Shown here: one piece after another, positions 26,548 to 35,984 of the stretch | Position numbering within the stretch: the first letter of the stretch is position 1 | Layout of the letters: every line of letters begins with the position of its first letter | Assembly (NCBI RefSeq): GCF_039523435.1 | Contig: NZ_BAAAFH010000007.1 | Coordinates: 186,001-250,000, forward strand | DNA from: Wandonia haliotis | Lineage (GTDB): Bacteria; Bacteroidota; Bacteroidia; Flavobacteriales_D; Crocinitomicaceae | Direction: 5' to 3' | Length of the DNA: 64,000 nucleotides | Translations under genes and position numbers: made by a program | The notes under the pieces: model-generated | The model's database searches: none | Told to the model about the DNA's origin: nothing | The model's input: only the letters and a program-made list of their open reading frames with translations

Positions 26548-27825
26548 ATGTCGCACAGAGATCAGGTAATTTTCGATTTGATCGAAAAAGAAAGACAACG
26601 TCAACTGCACGGAGTAGAGTTAATTGCTTCGGAAAACTTCGTGAGTGAAGAGGTAATGAAAGCTATGGGCTCCGTTCTTACCAACAAATATGCTGAAGGA
26701 CTTCCGGGAAAACGCTATTACGGAGGTTGTGAAATAGTAGACCAGGTAGAACAACTGGCTATTGACCGTCTTAAAGAATTATTCGGTGCGACATGGGCAA
26801 ATGTTCAACCTCATTCAGGAGCTCAGGCCAATTCAGCAGTTATGCTTGCCTGTTTACAACCCGGAGATAAGATTCTTGGTTTTGACCTTTCACATGGTGG
26901 TCACCTTACACATGGTTCTCCTGTCAACTTTTCAGGAAAGCTTTACCGTCCTTATTTCTACGGTGTAAACAAAGAAACCGGACTTGTGGATTACGACCAG
27001 ATGGAAGAGACTGCAAGAAAGGAAAAACCCAAAATGATCATTTGCGGAGCGTCAGCTTACAGCAGAGACTGGGATTATGTACGTATTCGTAAAGTAGCTG
27101 ACGAAATAGGTGCTTTGGTACTGGCAGATATTTCTCACCCTGCCGGTTTGATTGCTACCAAATTACTGAACGATCCATTGGAGCATTGTCATATTGTTAC
27201 ATCAACAACACACAAAACGTTACGCGGACCGCGCGGTGGAATCATTATGATGCGTCATAATTTTGAAAATCCGTTCGGACTTAAATGGAACAATGGCAAT
27301 TTAAAATCAATGGGTGCATTGCTGGATGCTGCTGTATTCCCAGGAACTCAGGGAGGACCACTTGAGCACGTAATTGCAGCAAAAGCAGTTGCTTTTGGTG
27401 AAGCCCTTACAGAAAACTACGCTGCTTATATGAAACAGGTGCAACGTAACGCAGCTGTAATGGCAGATGAATTTGTAAAAAAAGGATATAAAATCATTTC
27501 TGACGGTACCGATAATCACTCGATGTTAATTGACCTCCGTTCAAAAGGAGTGACCGGTAAAGATGCTGAGAACCGTCTTGTGCTTGCAGATATAACGGTC
27601 AATAAGAACATGGTTCCGTTTGATACAGAGTCTCCTTTCGTTACCAGCGGTATACGTGTAGGAACACCCGCTATCACAACCCGGGGAGTACAGGAAAATG
27701 AAATCCCGGTTATTGTTGAATTTATGGACAAAGTAATCACTAATATCAATGATGATTCTGTACTTACAAGTGTTAAGGCAGATGTAAATGCATTGATGGG
27801 AGAACGTCCTTTGTTTCAGTTTTAA
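26548..27825 (+). CDS. glyA: Serine hydroxymethyltransferase
   Basis: A PLP enzyme that interconverts serine plus tetrahydrofolate and glycine plus 5,10-methylene-THF, the main source of one-carbon units. K223 in TSTTHKTLRGPRGG is the Schiff-base lysine. LIASENFVSEEV, NKYAEGLPGKRYYGGCE, QPHSGAQAN and HLTHG are further signatures. The length of 425 residues is normal. It stands alone behind its own promoter. Confidence 0.96.
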   Translation: MSHRDQVIFDLIEKERQRQLHGVELIASENFVSEEVMKAMGSVLTNKYAEGLPGKRYYGGCEIVDQVEQLAIDRLKELFGATWANVQPHSGAQANSAVMLACLQPGDKILGFDLSHGGHLTHGSPVNFSGKLYRPYFYGVNKETGLVDYDQMEETARKEKPKMIICGASAYSRDWDYVRIRKVADEIGALVLADISHPAGLIATKLLNDPLEHCHIVTSTTHKTLRGPRGGIIMMRHNFENPFGLKWNNGNLKSMGALLDAAVFPGTQGGPLEHVIAAKAVAFGEALTENYAAYMKQVQRNAAVMADEFVKKGYKIISDGTDNHSMLIDLRSKGVTGKDAENRLVLADITVNKNMVPFDTESPFVTSGIRVGTPAITTRGVQENEIPVIVEFMDKVITNINDDSVLTSVKADVNALMGERPLFQF

Positions 27826-27945
27826 ACTCAAATACCTGTAACAGTAGAAAAAAAGTTGTAAATATTTTATTTTTTTTCGCTGATTCAGAAATTATTCGTA
27901 ATATTGCAGCCCGAATTTTCGGCAAAGGTTAAAGAAATTAGTGTC

Positions 27946-28296
27946 ATGGATTACATTAGAGAGATACAAAACGAGTTGGTAGAAGTAAAAGAATTCCCAA
28001 AATTCAAAGCAGGGGATACAGTTACTGTCTCTTACAAAATTAAGGAAGGTTCGAAAGAGCGTATCCAGCAGTTCCAGGGAGTTGTTTTACAACGACGCGG
28101 TCAAGGTCCCTCAGAGACTTTTACAGTACGTAAAATGTCAGGAAACATCGGGGTTGAGCGTATTTTCCCTATTTCTTCTCCGTTTTTGGAGAATATCGTA
28201 GTGAACAAATCCGGTTCAGTTCGTCGTGCACGTATTTTCTACTTGCGTGAACTTACTGGTAAATCAGCTCGTATTAAAGAAAAGCGATCATTCTAG
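27946..28296 (+). CDS. rplS: 50S ribosomal protein L19
   Basis: The ATG at 27946 (MDYIREIQNEL) gives 116 residues, the usual L19 size. A longer frame from a TTG at 27904 would add a 14-residue tail that does not fit the family. FKAGDTVTVSYKIKEG, QGVVLQRRGQG, FTVRKMS, GVERIFPISSP and the RARIFYLRELTGKSARIKEK end are diagnostic. L19 sits at the 30S-50S interface. The frame is followed by a terminator. Confidence 0.96.
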   Translation: MDYIREIQNELVEVKEFPKFKAGDTVTVSYKIKEGSKERIQQFQGVVLQRRGQGPSETFTVRKMSGNIGVERIFPISSPFLENIVVNKSGSVRRARIFYLRELTGKSARIKEKRSF

Positions 28297-28316
28297 ATTG
28301 ATATCAAGATATGTGA

Positions 28317-28344
28317 AAAGCTCACCTTCCGGTGGGCTTTTTTG
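28317..28344 (+). terminator. Intrinsic terminator after rplS
   Basis: The 8-bp stem AGCTCACC / GGTGGGCT (one G-T pair) with a TTCC loop is followed by TTTTTTG. Confidence 0.85.
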
Positions 28345-28385
28345 CTTTTGTAGCTTGAGTCACTAAAAACTCACTGCTATTTACC

Positions 28386-28393
28386 TAACTTTG
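28386..28393 (+). promoter_or_regulatory. Promoter -7 box for the WD40 gene
   Basis: TAACTTTG, 55 bases upstream of the ATG, fits TAnnTTTG. No clear -33 element. Confidence 0.45.
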
Positions 28394-28447
28394 TAGTCTG
28401 AAGAAGACCTTTTCCTCTTTCGGGAGATAACAAGACATACAAAGAAC

Positions 28448-29356
28448 ATGAGTACAACAGATTCTACTCCCCCCTTTCATAAAAAACTGGAAATCCGCCA
28501 GCATAGCATGGCTATTTATGATCTTGCTATTCCGGTAACTGATACTGTTATCACAGCAAGTGCAGACTGTTTTATCGCTACGTGGGACCTCCTTTCCGGA
28601 ACACAAAAAGGCTTTACGATTAAAGCCGACTTTCCTGTGTACTCAATTGAGCTTGTAGAAAAAGATCTGCTCTCTGTAGGATTAAATAATGGAGATTTAC
28701 ATATTATAGACATTCATTCCAAAAAGGAAATCCGCTTTTTTAAAAAACATACTTCTGCACTTTTCAGTCAATTATTTATTCCTCAGAAATCGGTACTCAT
28801 AACCGGAGATGCCGATGGAAATATGGCTGTATGGAACACAAAAAGCTGGGAAATACTTATTTATCTTCCTTTGGGATGCGGGAAAATCAGATCGATCATA
28901 TCCTCTCCGGACAGCGAACAGCTTTTCATCGGAGGACAGGACGGAAAAATCAGAATATTTACAACCGATTTTTATAATGAGATTGATTCTTTTTATGCTC
29001 ATAAAGACGGAGTAAATGCACTAGCCATTTTCCCCGGAAGCTCATCGCTCCTTCTGTCAGGTGGTAAAGACGGATACCTGAGAATATGGGACCTGGATAA
29101 AAATGAAAAGATAAAAGCACTACCCGCTCATAATTATGCTGTATATGCAATAGCTTTTTCTCCGGATGGTAAAGCATTTGCCACGGCAAGCCGAGATAAA
29201 TCCATCAAAATATGGGACACTGCCTCCTATCAAGTGTTACAGAAATTAGAGACAAAAACAGGAGGGCATTCTCATTCCGTTAATAAGATCAAATGGACAC
29301 TATCCGGTTTATTTAGCGCAAGTGATGACCGCAGACTGATTCATTGGGTACACTAG
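28448..29356 (+). CDS. Cytoplasmic WD40-repeat protein
   Basis: 302 residues made up of about seven WD40 blades, enough to close one beta-propeller. Blade endings include FIATWDLLSG, NMAVWNTKSW, YLRIWDLDKN and SIKIWDTASY. GH/AH dipeptides precede several blades, and SPDGKAFATASRDKS is a near-perfect repeat. There is no signal peptide. Such single-propeller proteins are binding scaffolds; the partner is unknown. It is followed after 16 bases by the methyltransferase gene on the same strand. Confidence 0.88.
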   Translation: MSTTDSTPPFHKKLEIRQHSMAIYDLAIPVTDTVITASADCFIATWDLLSGTQKGFTIKADFPVYSIELVEKDLLSVGLNNGDLHIIDIHSKKEIRFFKKHTSALFSQLFIPQKSVLITGDADGNMAVWNTKSWEILIYLPLGCGKIRSIISSPDSEQLFIGGQDGKIRIFTTDFYNEIDSFYAHKDGVNALAIFPGSSSLLLSGGKDGYLRIWDLDKNEKIKALPAHNYAVYAIAFSPDGKAFATASRDKSIKIWDTASYQVLQKLETKTGGHSHSVNKIKWTLSGLFSASDDRRLIHWVH

Positions 29357-29372
29357 AAGAAAATAGACGAAC

Positions 29373-29993
29373 ATGAAAGAATTTTGGGACAAACGCTATG
29401 AAGAAGAAGGGTTCGCTTACGGAACAGAACCAAATGTCTTTTTACGAGAAGAACTCAATCGATTGGATCTAACGCAAGGTAAGGCTTTATTCGTTGCCGA
29501 AGGAGAAGGGAGAAATGCTGTATACGCTGCCGAACGCGGATTTGAAGTAACTGCTTTTGACATCAGTAGCTCAGGTAAAGAAAAAGCGCTGCAACTTGCC
29601 AAACAAAAGGGAGCTCTCCTCACCTACTATGTCGGTGATATTTTCTCGCTCGCTCCCCAACCAGAATCGTTTGATCTGGCGGTATTAATCTTTGCCCACT
29701 TCCCTTCTGAAGTCCGAAAAAAAATCCACATCAAAACAGCCGAATCAATTAAGCCGGGAGGATATATACTAGTAGAAGGTTTCAGTAAAAACAATCTGGC
29801 TCTTCGTGCTGAGAATCCTCAAATCGGGGGCCCCGATTCAATTCATCTTCTGTACAATACAGATGAAATCCGTGAAGACTTTCCTGATTTCGAAATACTT
29901 CATTTAGCTGAAGAAACCGTCGAACTAAACGAAGGGAAATATCATAAAGGGACAGCAAAAGTCATTCGTTTTATCGGGAGAAAAAGGCATTAA
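29373..29993 (+). CDS. Class I SAM-dependent methyltransferase (TehB-like group)
   Basis: 206 residues beginning FWDKRYEEEGFAYGTEPN, a start shared by many small-molecule methyltransferases of this group. ALFVAEGEGRNAVYAAERG is motif I (SAM loop) and VTAFDISS the acidic loop after strand 2. FDLAVLIFAHFP is motif IV and KPGGYILVEGF motif V. The substrate is not predictable. A tellurite role would be speculation. Its last four bases overlap the end of the convergent helicase gene. Confidence 0.88.
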   Translation: MKEFWDKRYEEEGFAYGTEPNVFLREELNRLDLTQGKALFVAEGEGRNAVYAAERGFEVTAFDISSSGKEKALQLAKQKGALLTYYVGDIFSLAPQPESFDLAVLIFAHFPSEVRKKIHIKTAESIKPGGYILVEGFSKNNLALRAENPQIGGPDSIHLLYNTDEIREDFPDFEILHLAEETVELNEGKYHKGTAKVIRFIGRKRH

Positions 29994-31423
29994 AACACTT
30001 CCTCCTGCTCTCCAAAAAAAGCTTTATCGAAATTCACAAAATAAACCCGTTCGGTAGCCCGGGTAATTGCGGTATATAACCACCGATGAAACTCATGATT
30101 ATCCGCTCCATCCGGGAGAAAACCGTGATCAATAAAGACTGCAGACCATTGTCCCCCCTGCGCCTTGTGACAGGTAACAGCATACGAAAACTTCACCTGT
30201 AGTGCATTAAAATGAGGATTTTTCATAATCAACTCATACCGTTTTCGCTTATTTCTTTCGTGGAGGTAATCTTTTTCGATCTCAAAGAATAACTCCTTCA
30301 TCCGATCCCTTGAAAGATTCGGAGAATCCGCATTGATTACCTCCAGGTTAATCAGCACTTCAAATTCATCCATCTCCGGATAATCCACCAGCTCAATAAT
30401 TGCCCGAACAAAATTAAACCCATAAAGACTTTCTCTGCCTGCTATCCGTTTAATTTTCAAAATCTCTCCATTGGCTAAAAAACCCGCCGGGCTTTTTTCA
30501 TCCACCCAGAAATAGTTGTTTTTAACCACCATCATATAATCACTCCCGTTGATCTCTTCTTCCATCCACAGAATACGTCCTCTTACCTGCTGGTTAAACA
30601 AATTAGCCCGCTTATTCGAGCGGCAAATTATAATCGTCTCGTCACTTCCAAAATTAGAATAACAACTCTCCAGCTCCTCCTGTAACTCAGCTCCGGTAAT
30701 TCTTCTGACATCCCGAAAAGCATCTGCCTTCAGTTCGGGCCATTCAAATTCATCCAGATTCCGAACATAGGTAGCATTGTAGAGGATTCCGGAGTGTTCT
30801 GCCTGACGAACCACCTGCGTCAATCGGGTCATCAGGAAATAAAGCTCCGGAAAATGAAACTCCATATACTCCCGTTGTAAAGCAGGACTGGTATCAGCAC
30901 CCACCGGAGGAAGCTGTCCTTCATCTCCCAGTAAAATCAAGCTACAATCCACTCCCGAATACACATACGTTACCAAATCTTCTAATAAATTCCGGGAACT
31001 GATCCCTCCTTCTCTTGTCATGGTATAATCGCCGATCATAGAAGCTTCATCAACAATAAAGACGGTGTTTTTATGAAGATTAGGGGACAGCATGAAACGC
31101 ATACTTCCATCCGGAGCAATTTGCCTGCGATAAATTTTCTTATGTATGGTTTGCGCAGGACGCGATGAAGACATTGACAAGACCTTCGCTGCTCTTCCCG
31201 TAGGTGCCATCAGAACACTTTTCATTTTAAACGATGACAGAGATTTGACAAAAGCCCCTAACAGCGTCGTTTTTCCTGTTCCTGCATACCCTCTGACAAT
31301 CAAACATTGCTTTCGTCCTGTTGTATGGACAAACTCGTCGAAATCTACAAGTAAACTCTCCTGATCCGTTGTTAATTCAAAGGGTAAAAATGTGCGAATT
31401 GTATGCGATATTGTGTTTCTCAT
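29990..31423 (-). CDS. RecD/Pif1-like superfamily 1B DNA helicase
   Basis: An ATP-driven 5'-3' type DNA helicase. GYAGTGKTT (residues 45-53) is Walker A, FIVDEASMIGD Walker B, and LLGDEGQLPPVG motif III. TRLTQVVRQ is motif IV-like, FSYAVTCHKAQGGQW motif V, and YTAITRATERVYFV motif VI. At 477 residues it lacks the long N-terminal domain of full RecD2 and has no RecB/RecC partner nearby. It probably acts in repair or replication restart. A -7 box lies only 13 bases before the start codon. Confidence 0.9.
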   Translation of the reverse strand: MRNTISHTIRTFLPFELTTDQESLLVDFDEFVHTTGRKQCLIVRGYAGTGKTTLLGAFVKSLSSFKMKSVLMAPTGRAAKVLSMSSSRPAQTIHKKIYRRQIAPDGSMRFMLSPNLHKNTVFIVDEASMIGDYTMTREGGISSRNLLEDLVTYVYSGVDCSLILLGDEGQLPPVGADTSPALQREYMEFHFPELYFLMTRLTQVVRQAEHSGILYNATYVRNLDEFEWPELKADAFRDVRRITGAELQEELESCYSNFGSDETIIICRSNKRANLFNQQVRGRILWMEEEINGSDYMMVVKNNYFWVDEKSPAGFLANGEILKIKRIAGRESLYGFNFVRAIIELVDYPEMDEFEVLINLEVINADSPNLSRDRMKELFFEIEKDYLHERNKRKRYELIMKNPHFNALQVKFSYAVTCHKAQGGQWSAVFIDHGFLPDGADNHEFHRWLYTAITRATERVYFVNFDKAFFGEQEEVF

Positions 31424-31435
31424 ATCCGGTTAACA

Positions 31436-31443
31436 CAAAGTTA
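31436..31443 (-). promoter_or_regulatory. Promoter -7 box for the helicase gene
   Basis: TAACTTTG on the minus strand, 12 bases before the ATG, implying a very short leader. No matching -33 box seen. Confidence 0.45.
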
Positions 31444-31661
31444 ATCATTGAACATGAGTTATAGTCAGGATAAAATATGATTCTTGTCTCTAAATGTGAA
31501 AAGTGGACTGATATTCCAGTGGTTCACTGCTCTTAACTCCTATTCTGACCATCTTATCACATCCCTTTTATCGTAACAGTCACGACTGTAAAGCATTCAG
31601 TTCATTGATTGAACGGTTGAAAAAAAGTAGTGTACGTCTGATAGTGATAATAAAAAAATTG

Positions 31662-31669
31662 TAGATTTG
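31662..31669 (+). promoter_or_regulatory. Promoter -7 box for the 31703 gene run
   Basis: TAGATTTG, 33 bases upstream of the ATG at 31703. The rest of the region from 31444 to 31702 holds no gene I can support. Confidence 0.45.
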
Positions 31670-31702
31670 TGAACTATTGAAAAATGCATAAACGCTTATA
31701 CC

Positions 31703-32587
31703 ATGAACGGAAACTCATTATCAGTGTTGTTTAAAAAGTACAGCATTCCTGTAATTTTGCTAGTAATCGGTCTTGCTCTTATTATTCTCGGAGTATCCAA
31801 CAATCAGGGTTCTGACTGGATGATGGCTTCATCTTTACTTGCTATTTCCGGGGTACTTTCGATCATATATGTTTCGGGAATCATCCCCGGAAAAATCAGT
31901 TTATTCATCGGGATTCCCGTTGCTTTGGTTGCCGTATATGTTTTGTACCAGATGGGATCAGAAGTTGTAGCTGAAGAAAATAAGAAGATCAAGAAAGAGG
32001 AGATTACGAACCTCATGAAGCAGAATCTGAACGATATCAAAGCTGCTCAGATTGCTTATCGTGATAAGTACGGAAAATATGCCAGCGACTGGAATAAATT
32101 GATCCACTTCATTAAAAGCGGAACAATTAAGGAAGTTGTAAAAGAAGGTGGTGTTCCAAACCGTCGTCTTACGCCTGAGGAAAGAGCTATTATTTACGGA
32201 CCGAAGGATAACCGTGCACTAGATTATAATATGACAGAGCTTGAAGCGTATGCACTTGCAAAAAGTGAAACACCTCCGGCAGATCTGACTGGTTTTGTTC
32301 GTGATACGGTTGAAGTTTCTTACTTCGAAAGAACATTTAAGAACACCAGCTATGTAGACAGAAGAAAACGTATGGGATTCCCTGAATTTAATGCAGATTC
32401 ATTGGTGTACATCCCTACTACTTCCGATATGTATTCTCTAAAAACGATGGACTCTCTTGAATACCAGGGATCAAAAGTTCCGGTAATCGAAGTAATGGGT
32501 ATTCATCCGGTTGAATACAAGGGAAAGCGTGACACATTGATGTTCGGATCATTAACTTCTCCGAACCTGTCAGCAAACTGGGATTAA
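31703..32587 (+). CDS. Membrane protein with three N-terminal helices and a soluble domain, unknown
   Basis: Three hydrophobic segments (about residues 15-32, 40-60 and 64-85) are followed by a charged helix (EENKKIKKEEITNLMKQNL) and then DIKAAQIAYRDKYGKYASDWNKL. The last segment resembles the helix after the membrane segment in pseudopilins (an A...Y...G.Y pattern). The remaining 150 residues are mixed alpha/beta with no motif I know. It is the first gene of a run leading into DUF3822, rsmD and coaD. The domain side (periplasm or cytoplasm) is unclear. Function unknown. Confidence 0.75.
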   Translation: MNGNSLSVLFKKYSIPVILLVIGLALIILGVSNNQGSDWMMASSLLAISGVLSIIYVSGIIPGKISLFIGIPVALVAVYVLYQMGSEVVAEENKKIKKEEITNLMKQNLNDIKAAQIAYRDKYGKYASDWNKLIHFIKSGTIKEVVKEGGVPNRRLTPEERAIIYGPKDNRALDYNMTELEAYALAKSETPPADLTGFVRDTVEVSYFERTFKNTSYVDRRKRMGFPEFNADSLVYIPTTSDMYSLKTMDSLEYQGSKVPVIEVMGIHPVEYKGKRDTLMFGSLTSPNLSANWD

Positions 32588-32600
32588 TTCAAAAATAGAC

Positions 32601-33350
32601 ATGCAGCAATTGTGCCTGGAAGTTTCCGAAAAGGAATTTGTATACTCAATTGTTAATCGTGACTCAAAAGCCATTTCAGACGCCGGAATTCTCCCGTTAA
32701 CCGGAAGAACACCGGAAGAGAAAAAGGAACAAATAAAAGAGCTCTTGCAAAAGCAGGGGCTCTTGTCCTTTACAGATGAAGTCACCTTGGCAATCAAAAG
32801 CGAAAAAACTACGCTCGTACCCCAAAATATTTTTGGAGAAAGTTCAGCGCAGGATATTTTCCGTCTGTGTTTTGGTGATGCAACTCATGGAGATGTTGAT
32901 TATAATCGTTTCCCTGAACAAGGGCTGGTGAACGTTTACTTATCTCCGGATTGGGTCAAATCCTTTTTTGTTATCCGCTATCCCAGAATTGTGATTCAAC
33001 ATGAGAATACTCACGTACTACGCGGCATTTTCAATGGGTCTACTTTTTCTCCGATCGTTCATATTATTCCTGAACAGGATTATTTTTCTTTGTTTATCAC
33101 TTCAAAGAATAAACTTGAATTCTATAATGTTTTCGAATACAAGGCTGCTGAAGATATTATCTACCATGCCGTATTCGTACTCGATCAGAAAGAAATAGAT
33201 CCCAAGGAACTTAAAATCATCATTCACTCGTCGGGTAAGTTTGACGCACTGGAAGAAGAAGTACGGGATAAATTTCAACGAATTAAACCCGAATCTTCTC
33301 TAAAGTTTGACACCCAAACCAAAATAAAACATCAGTTACTTTGCGTATAA
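32601..33350 (+). CDS. DUF3822-family protein
   Basis: 249 residues. DUF3822 proteins are found in Bacteroidota next to rsmD and coaD, as here. The fold is thought to resemble an actin/ASKHA-like ATPase without a proven activity. Visible stretches such as VSEKEFVYSIVNRD, LVNVYLSPDWV and HVLRGIFNG fit the family as I remember it. Its end overlaps the start of rsmD by 10 bases, showing tight coupling. Confidence 0.75.
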   Translation: MQQLCLEVSEKEFVYSIVNRDSKAISDAGILPLTGRTPEEKKEQIKELLQKQGLLSFTDEVTLAIKSEKTTLVPQNIFGESSAQDIFRLCFGDATHGDVDYNRFPEQGLVNVYLSPDWVKSFFVIRYPRIVIQHENTHVLRGIFNGSTFSPIVHIIPEQDYFSLFITSKNKLEFYNVFEYKAAEDIIYHAVFVLDQKEIDPKELKIIIHSSGKFDALEEEVRDKFQRIKPESSLKFDTQTKIKHQLLCV

Positions 33351-33883
33351 TCAGCGGTAAATTAAAAGGCATTCGTTTTTCTCCTCCAAAGTCATTTCCC
33401 TCGCGTCCGACAACTGACTTTGCCAAGGAGGCGTTGTTCAATATTATCGCTAACGAATTTAATATTGATAATATTACCGTATTAGACCTCTGCGCAGGAA
33501 CCGGCAGTATTTCTTTTGAGTTTGCTTCCCGTGATGCGATCAGTGTAACCAGTGTTGACCAACATGGTCCTTCACTGAATTTCATTGAAAAAACGGCGAA
33601 AAAACATGAACTCAACCAAATTCAAACCCGCAAACAGGATTTGCTCACTTTTCTGAAACAAACCGAACAAACATTTGATTTAATATTTGCAGACCCTCCT
33701 TTTGCGTATAAGGAATATGAAAGTATCATACAACTGGTATTTGAACGAAAATTACTGAATGATACCGGGCTGTTAATACTGGAGCACGACAAAAACAATG
33801 ATTTTTCGAATGTCCCGGAATTCATGTACCTTCGTAATTACGGAGGTGTAAACTTTAGCTTTTTCGAGTATGTCACAGAATAA
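33341..33883 (+). CDS. rsmD: 16S rRNA (guanine966-N2)-methyltransferase RsmD
   Basis: It methylates G966 of 16S rRNA using SAM. The start codon is TTG at 33341, giving the family start MRIISGKLKGIRF; no ATG fits. RPTTDFAKEALFNII, VLDLCAGTGSISFEF (SAM motif I) and FADPPFAYK (the DPPF catalytic motif) are diagnostic. The length of 180 residues is normal. It overlaps DUF3822 by 10 bases and coaD by 14 bases. Confidence 0.93.
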   Translation: MRIISGKLKGIRFSPPKSFPSRPTTDFAKEALFNIIANEFNIDNITVLDLCAGTGSISFEFASRDAISVTSVDQHGPSLNFIEKTAKKHELNQIQTRKQDLLTFLKQTEQTFDLIFADPPFAYKEYESIIQLVFERKLLNDTGLLILEHDKNNDFSNVPEFMYLRNYGGVNFSFFEYVTE

Positions 33884-34337
33884 AAAAACAGGTCTTTTTC
33901 CCGGCTCTTTTGACCCATTTACAAAAGGCCATCAGGATGTTGTTGAACAGGCATTAACCCTTTTTGATGAAATAATTATTGGCATTGGAGTTAATGAAAC
34001 CAAGAAATATCTTTTTGATCTGGAAAAACGAAAACAGCACATTGCCTCCATATTTACAGATTATCCACAAGTAAGTGTGCGCGAATACAAAGGACTTACG
34101 GTTGACTTTGCAAAGGCATGTAATGCTCAGTTCCTGATCCGGGGACTCCGTGACTCCAGAGATTTTTCATACGAACGGGCGATAGCACACATGAATGATC
34201 AAATGGGGCAGGTTAAAAGTGTTTTCCTGTTAACAAAACCCGAATTCGGAGCCATCAATTCAACCATTGTACGTGAAATTTTTAAAAATGGCGCAAAAAT
34301 TGATGACTTTGTAACCAATGTTCACTTTCTCGTTTAA
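33870..34337 (+). CDS. coaD: Phosphopantetheine adenylyltransferase
   Basis: The fourth step of coenzyme A synthesis: 4'-phosphopantetheine plus ATP gives dephospho-CoA. GLFPGSFDPFTKGHQDV carries the nucleotidyltransferase TxGH motif. FLIRGLRDSRDFSYE and INSTIVREIF (the ISSTxVR motif) confirm it. The length of 155 residues is normal for the bacterial hexameric enzyme. Confidence 0.96.
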   Translation: MSQNKKTGLFPGSFDPFTKGHQDVVEQALTLFDEIIIGIGVNETKKYLFDLEKRKQHIASIFTDYPQVSVREYKGLTVDFAKACNAQFLIRGLRDSRDFSYERAIAHMNDQMGQVKSVFLLTKPEFGAINSTIVREIFKNGAKIDDFVTNVHFLV

Positions 34338-34375
34338 AGAAAGAAAACATGTAGCATAGTTTTAAGACCCAATCC

Positions 34376-35794
34376 ATGAGAAAAGCATTTTTCCTGTTTT
34401 TAGTAGTATTGCCTCTTTTATCAGTTGCTCAATTGATACAACTAAAAGGGTACGCTCCCGAGTATATCGGGAAAGAAGTTACCCTGAGTAAAATTGTCGA
34501 TTACATCTCCTACAATGAAGAAGTTATTGCCCGAGCCGAAGTAAAAACGGACAGTATTTTTGAACTCAACTTCTTTTTTTCCTCAACGGAAAAAGTGCGT
34601 TTACAAGTAGGAAAAAACTATGCTTTCCTCTACTTACAACCGGGTGCTTCTTACGAGATTTATTTTCCGGGAAGTAGTAAATATGATCCGGTTCACCCGG
34701 AAGGAAGTGAAATGGAATTATTATTCCGCAGTCTTCCCAAACAGGATATCAATTACAAAATTCTGGAATTTGACCGGTGGTTAACCGCTTTTATCGGGGA
34801 AAATTTTCACACAAAATCCATGGCAGACGGACAGTTCGGTCAAAAACTGGATACGTTGAAGATGAACATGCAGAAGTATTATAGTAAAGACACTTCTTCT
34901 TTCTTCAAAACCACTATCATGTTCAGGTTGGCAGAACTCGATGAGGCGAGTTATTATGGTGCACGGAGTGAATTAGAACGCTTTGATCACTATTTATTAC
35001 ATCACCCTGTCAGTTATGACAATGATGCTTATATGGATTACGTCAATAAATTTTTCAAGGACTTTTTTGAGCGCACCAGTATGGAAATCAATAACCGGAT
35101 TTATCTTGGCGTGCTAAAAGCAAGTCCAACACTGCTGTTTAATGCGCTCGGACAGGATTATCGCATGAAAAATCTGCGACTCAGAGAAATGGTTATGATT
35201 AAGGGATTAGGCGAACTTTATTACAACCCCGACTACCCGCAAACGAACATATCCCGTATGTTGGACAGTCTTTCCAATCATGCTCTTTTTGCGCACAATA
35301 AAATCATTGCCAAAAATCTGAAACAAAAACTTACCAACCTTGTTCCGGGTAGCCCTTCTCCCCGCTTTGCGGTTGTTGATTATGCGGGTGAAGAGATCTC
35401 TCCTTCTTCGTTTCCGGCAAAATACAAATACATCCAGTTTATCCTTTCGGAAAGTGTTACAGGGAAAAATGAAGTAGAATTAATGAAACCTATGTACACC
35501 AAATACGGTAACTATGTAGAGTTCATAACTGTTCTTGTAGATGAACCCGATGCGGAAACCCTGCAAAAAGATCCTGTATTAAGTACCATTTCATGGACTC
35601 TCGCCAAACCCAAAAATGAATCCGATATTAAAGAGCAATTTAATTTGAGGACATTTCCGCATTATGTTCTGATAGATCCGGATGGATTTATCGTCGGAAA
35701 TCCTGCTCAGCGTCCCTCCCCAGACGGGCAATATGAAACCATAGACAAAACATTTTTCGAAATTTATAAAGTAATGATGAAAATACCTGATTAA
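34376..35794 (+). CDS. Exported thioredoxin-fold protein without cysteines
   Basis: A signal peptide (MRKAFFLFLVVLPLLSVAQ) is followed by a beta-rich N-terminal domain (about 20-120), as in Bacteroidota TlpA-like proteins with a DUF4369-type start. Then comes a long helical middle and a C-terminal thioredoxin-like domain (about 340-472) opening with VPGSPSPRFAVVDYAGEE. The cis-Pro region RTFPHYVLIDPDGFI is intact. The expected WCxxC site is replaced by FILSESVTGKNE, and I find no Cys anywhere in the protein. It cannot do thiol-disulfide exchange and may be a binding or structural relative. It follows coaD by 38 bases. Confidence 0.8.
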   Translation: MRKAFFLFLVVLPLLSVAQLIQLKGYAPEYIGKEVTLSKIVDYISYNEEVIARAEVKTDSIFELNFFFSSTEKVRLQVGKNYAFLYLQPGASYEIYFPGSSKYDPVHPEGSEMELLFRSLPKQDINYKILEFDRWLTAFIGENFHTKSMADGQFGQKLDTLKMNMQKYYSKDTSSFFKTTIMFRLAELDEASYYGARSELERFDHYLLHHPVSYDNDAYMDYVNKFFKDFFERTSMEINNRIYLGVLKASPTLLFNALGQDYRMKNLRLREMVMIKGLGELYYNPDYPQTNISRMLDSLSNHALFAHNKIIAKNLKQKLTNLVPGSPSPRFAVVDYAGEEISPSSFPAKYKYIQFILSESVTGKNEVELMKPMYTKYGNYVEFITVLVDEPDAETLQKDPVLSTISWTLAKPKNESDIKEQFNLRTFPHYVLIDPDGFIVGNPAQRPSPDGQYETIDKTFFEIYKVMMKIPD

Positions 35795-35984
35795 CAAAAG
35801 GCTATTCAGTATTACCTTTTCTAAGTAGTATACCCGAAGAATAAGAAAGTTTACGTATTTCATCTCATCAGGATGTAATTATTTCATCCGGTTATAGCTG
35901 ACACTAAAAATATCGTTATTTTTATCCACAAGACGCAACTTTAGCGCAAGATTTTCGTCCATTTTTAGTTGACTACAGCTTATT

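Noticed and set aside
29373..29993. Tellurite resistance gene (TehB)
   Set aside because: The motifs show only a general SAM-methyltransferase; no tellurite context is present.
35796..35820. Terminator after the thioredoxin-fold gene
   Set aside because: Only a 6-bp AAAAGG / CCTTTT stem with a 13-base loop; too weak to call.
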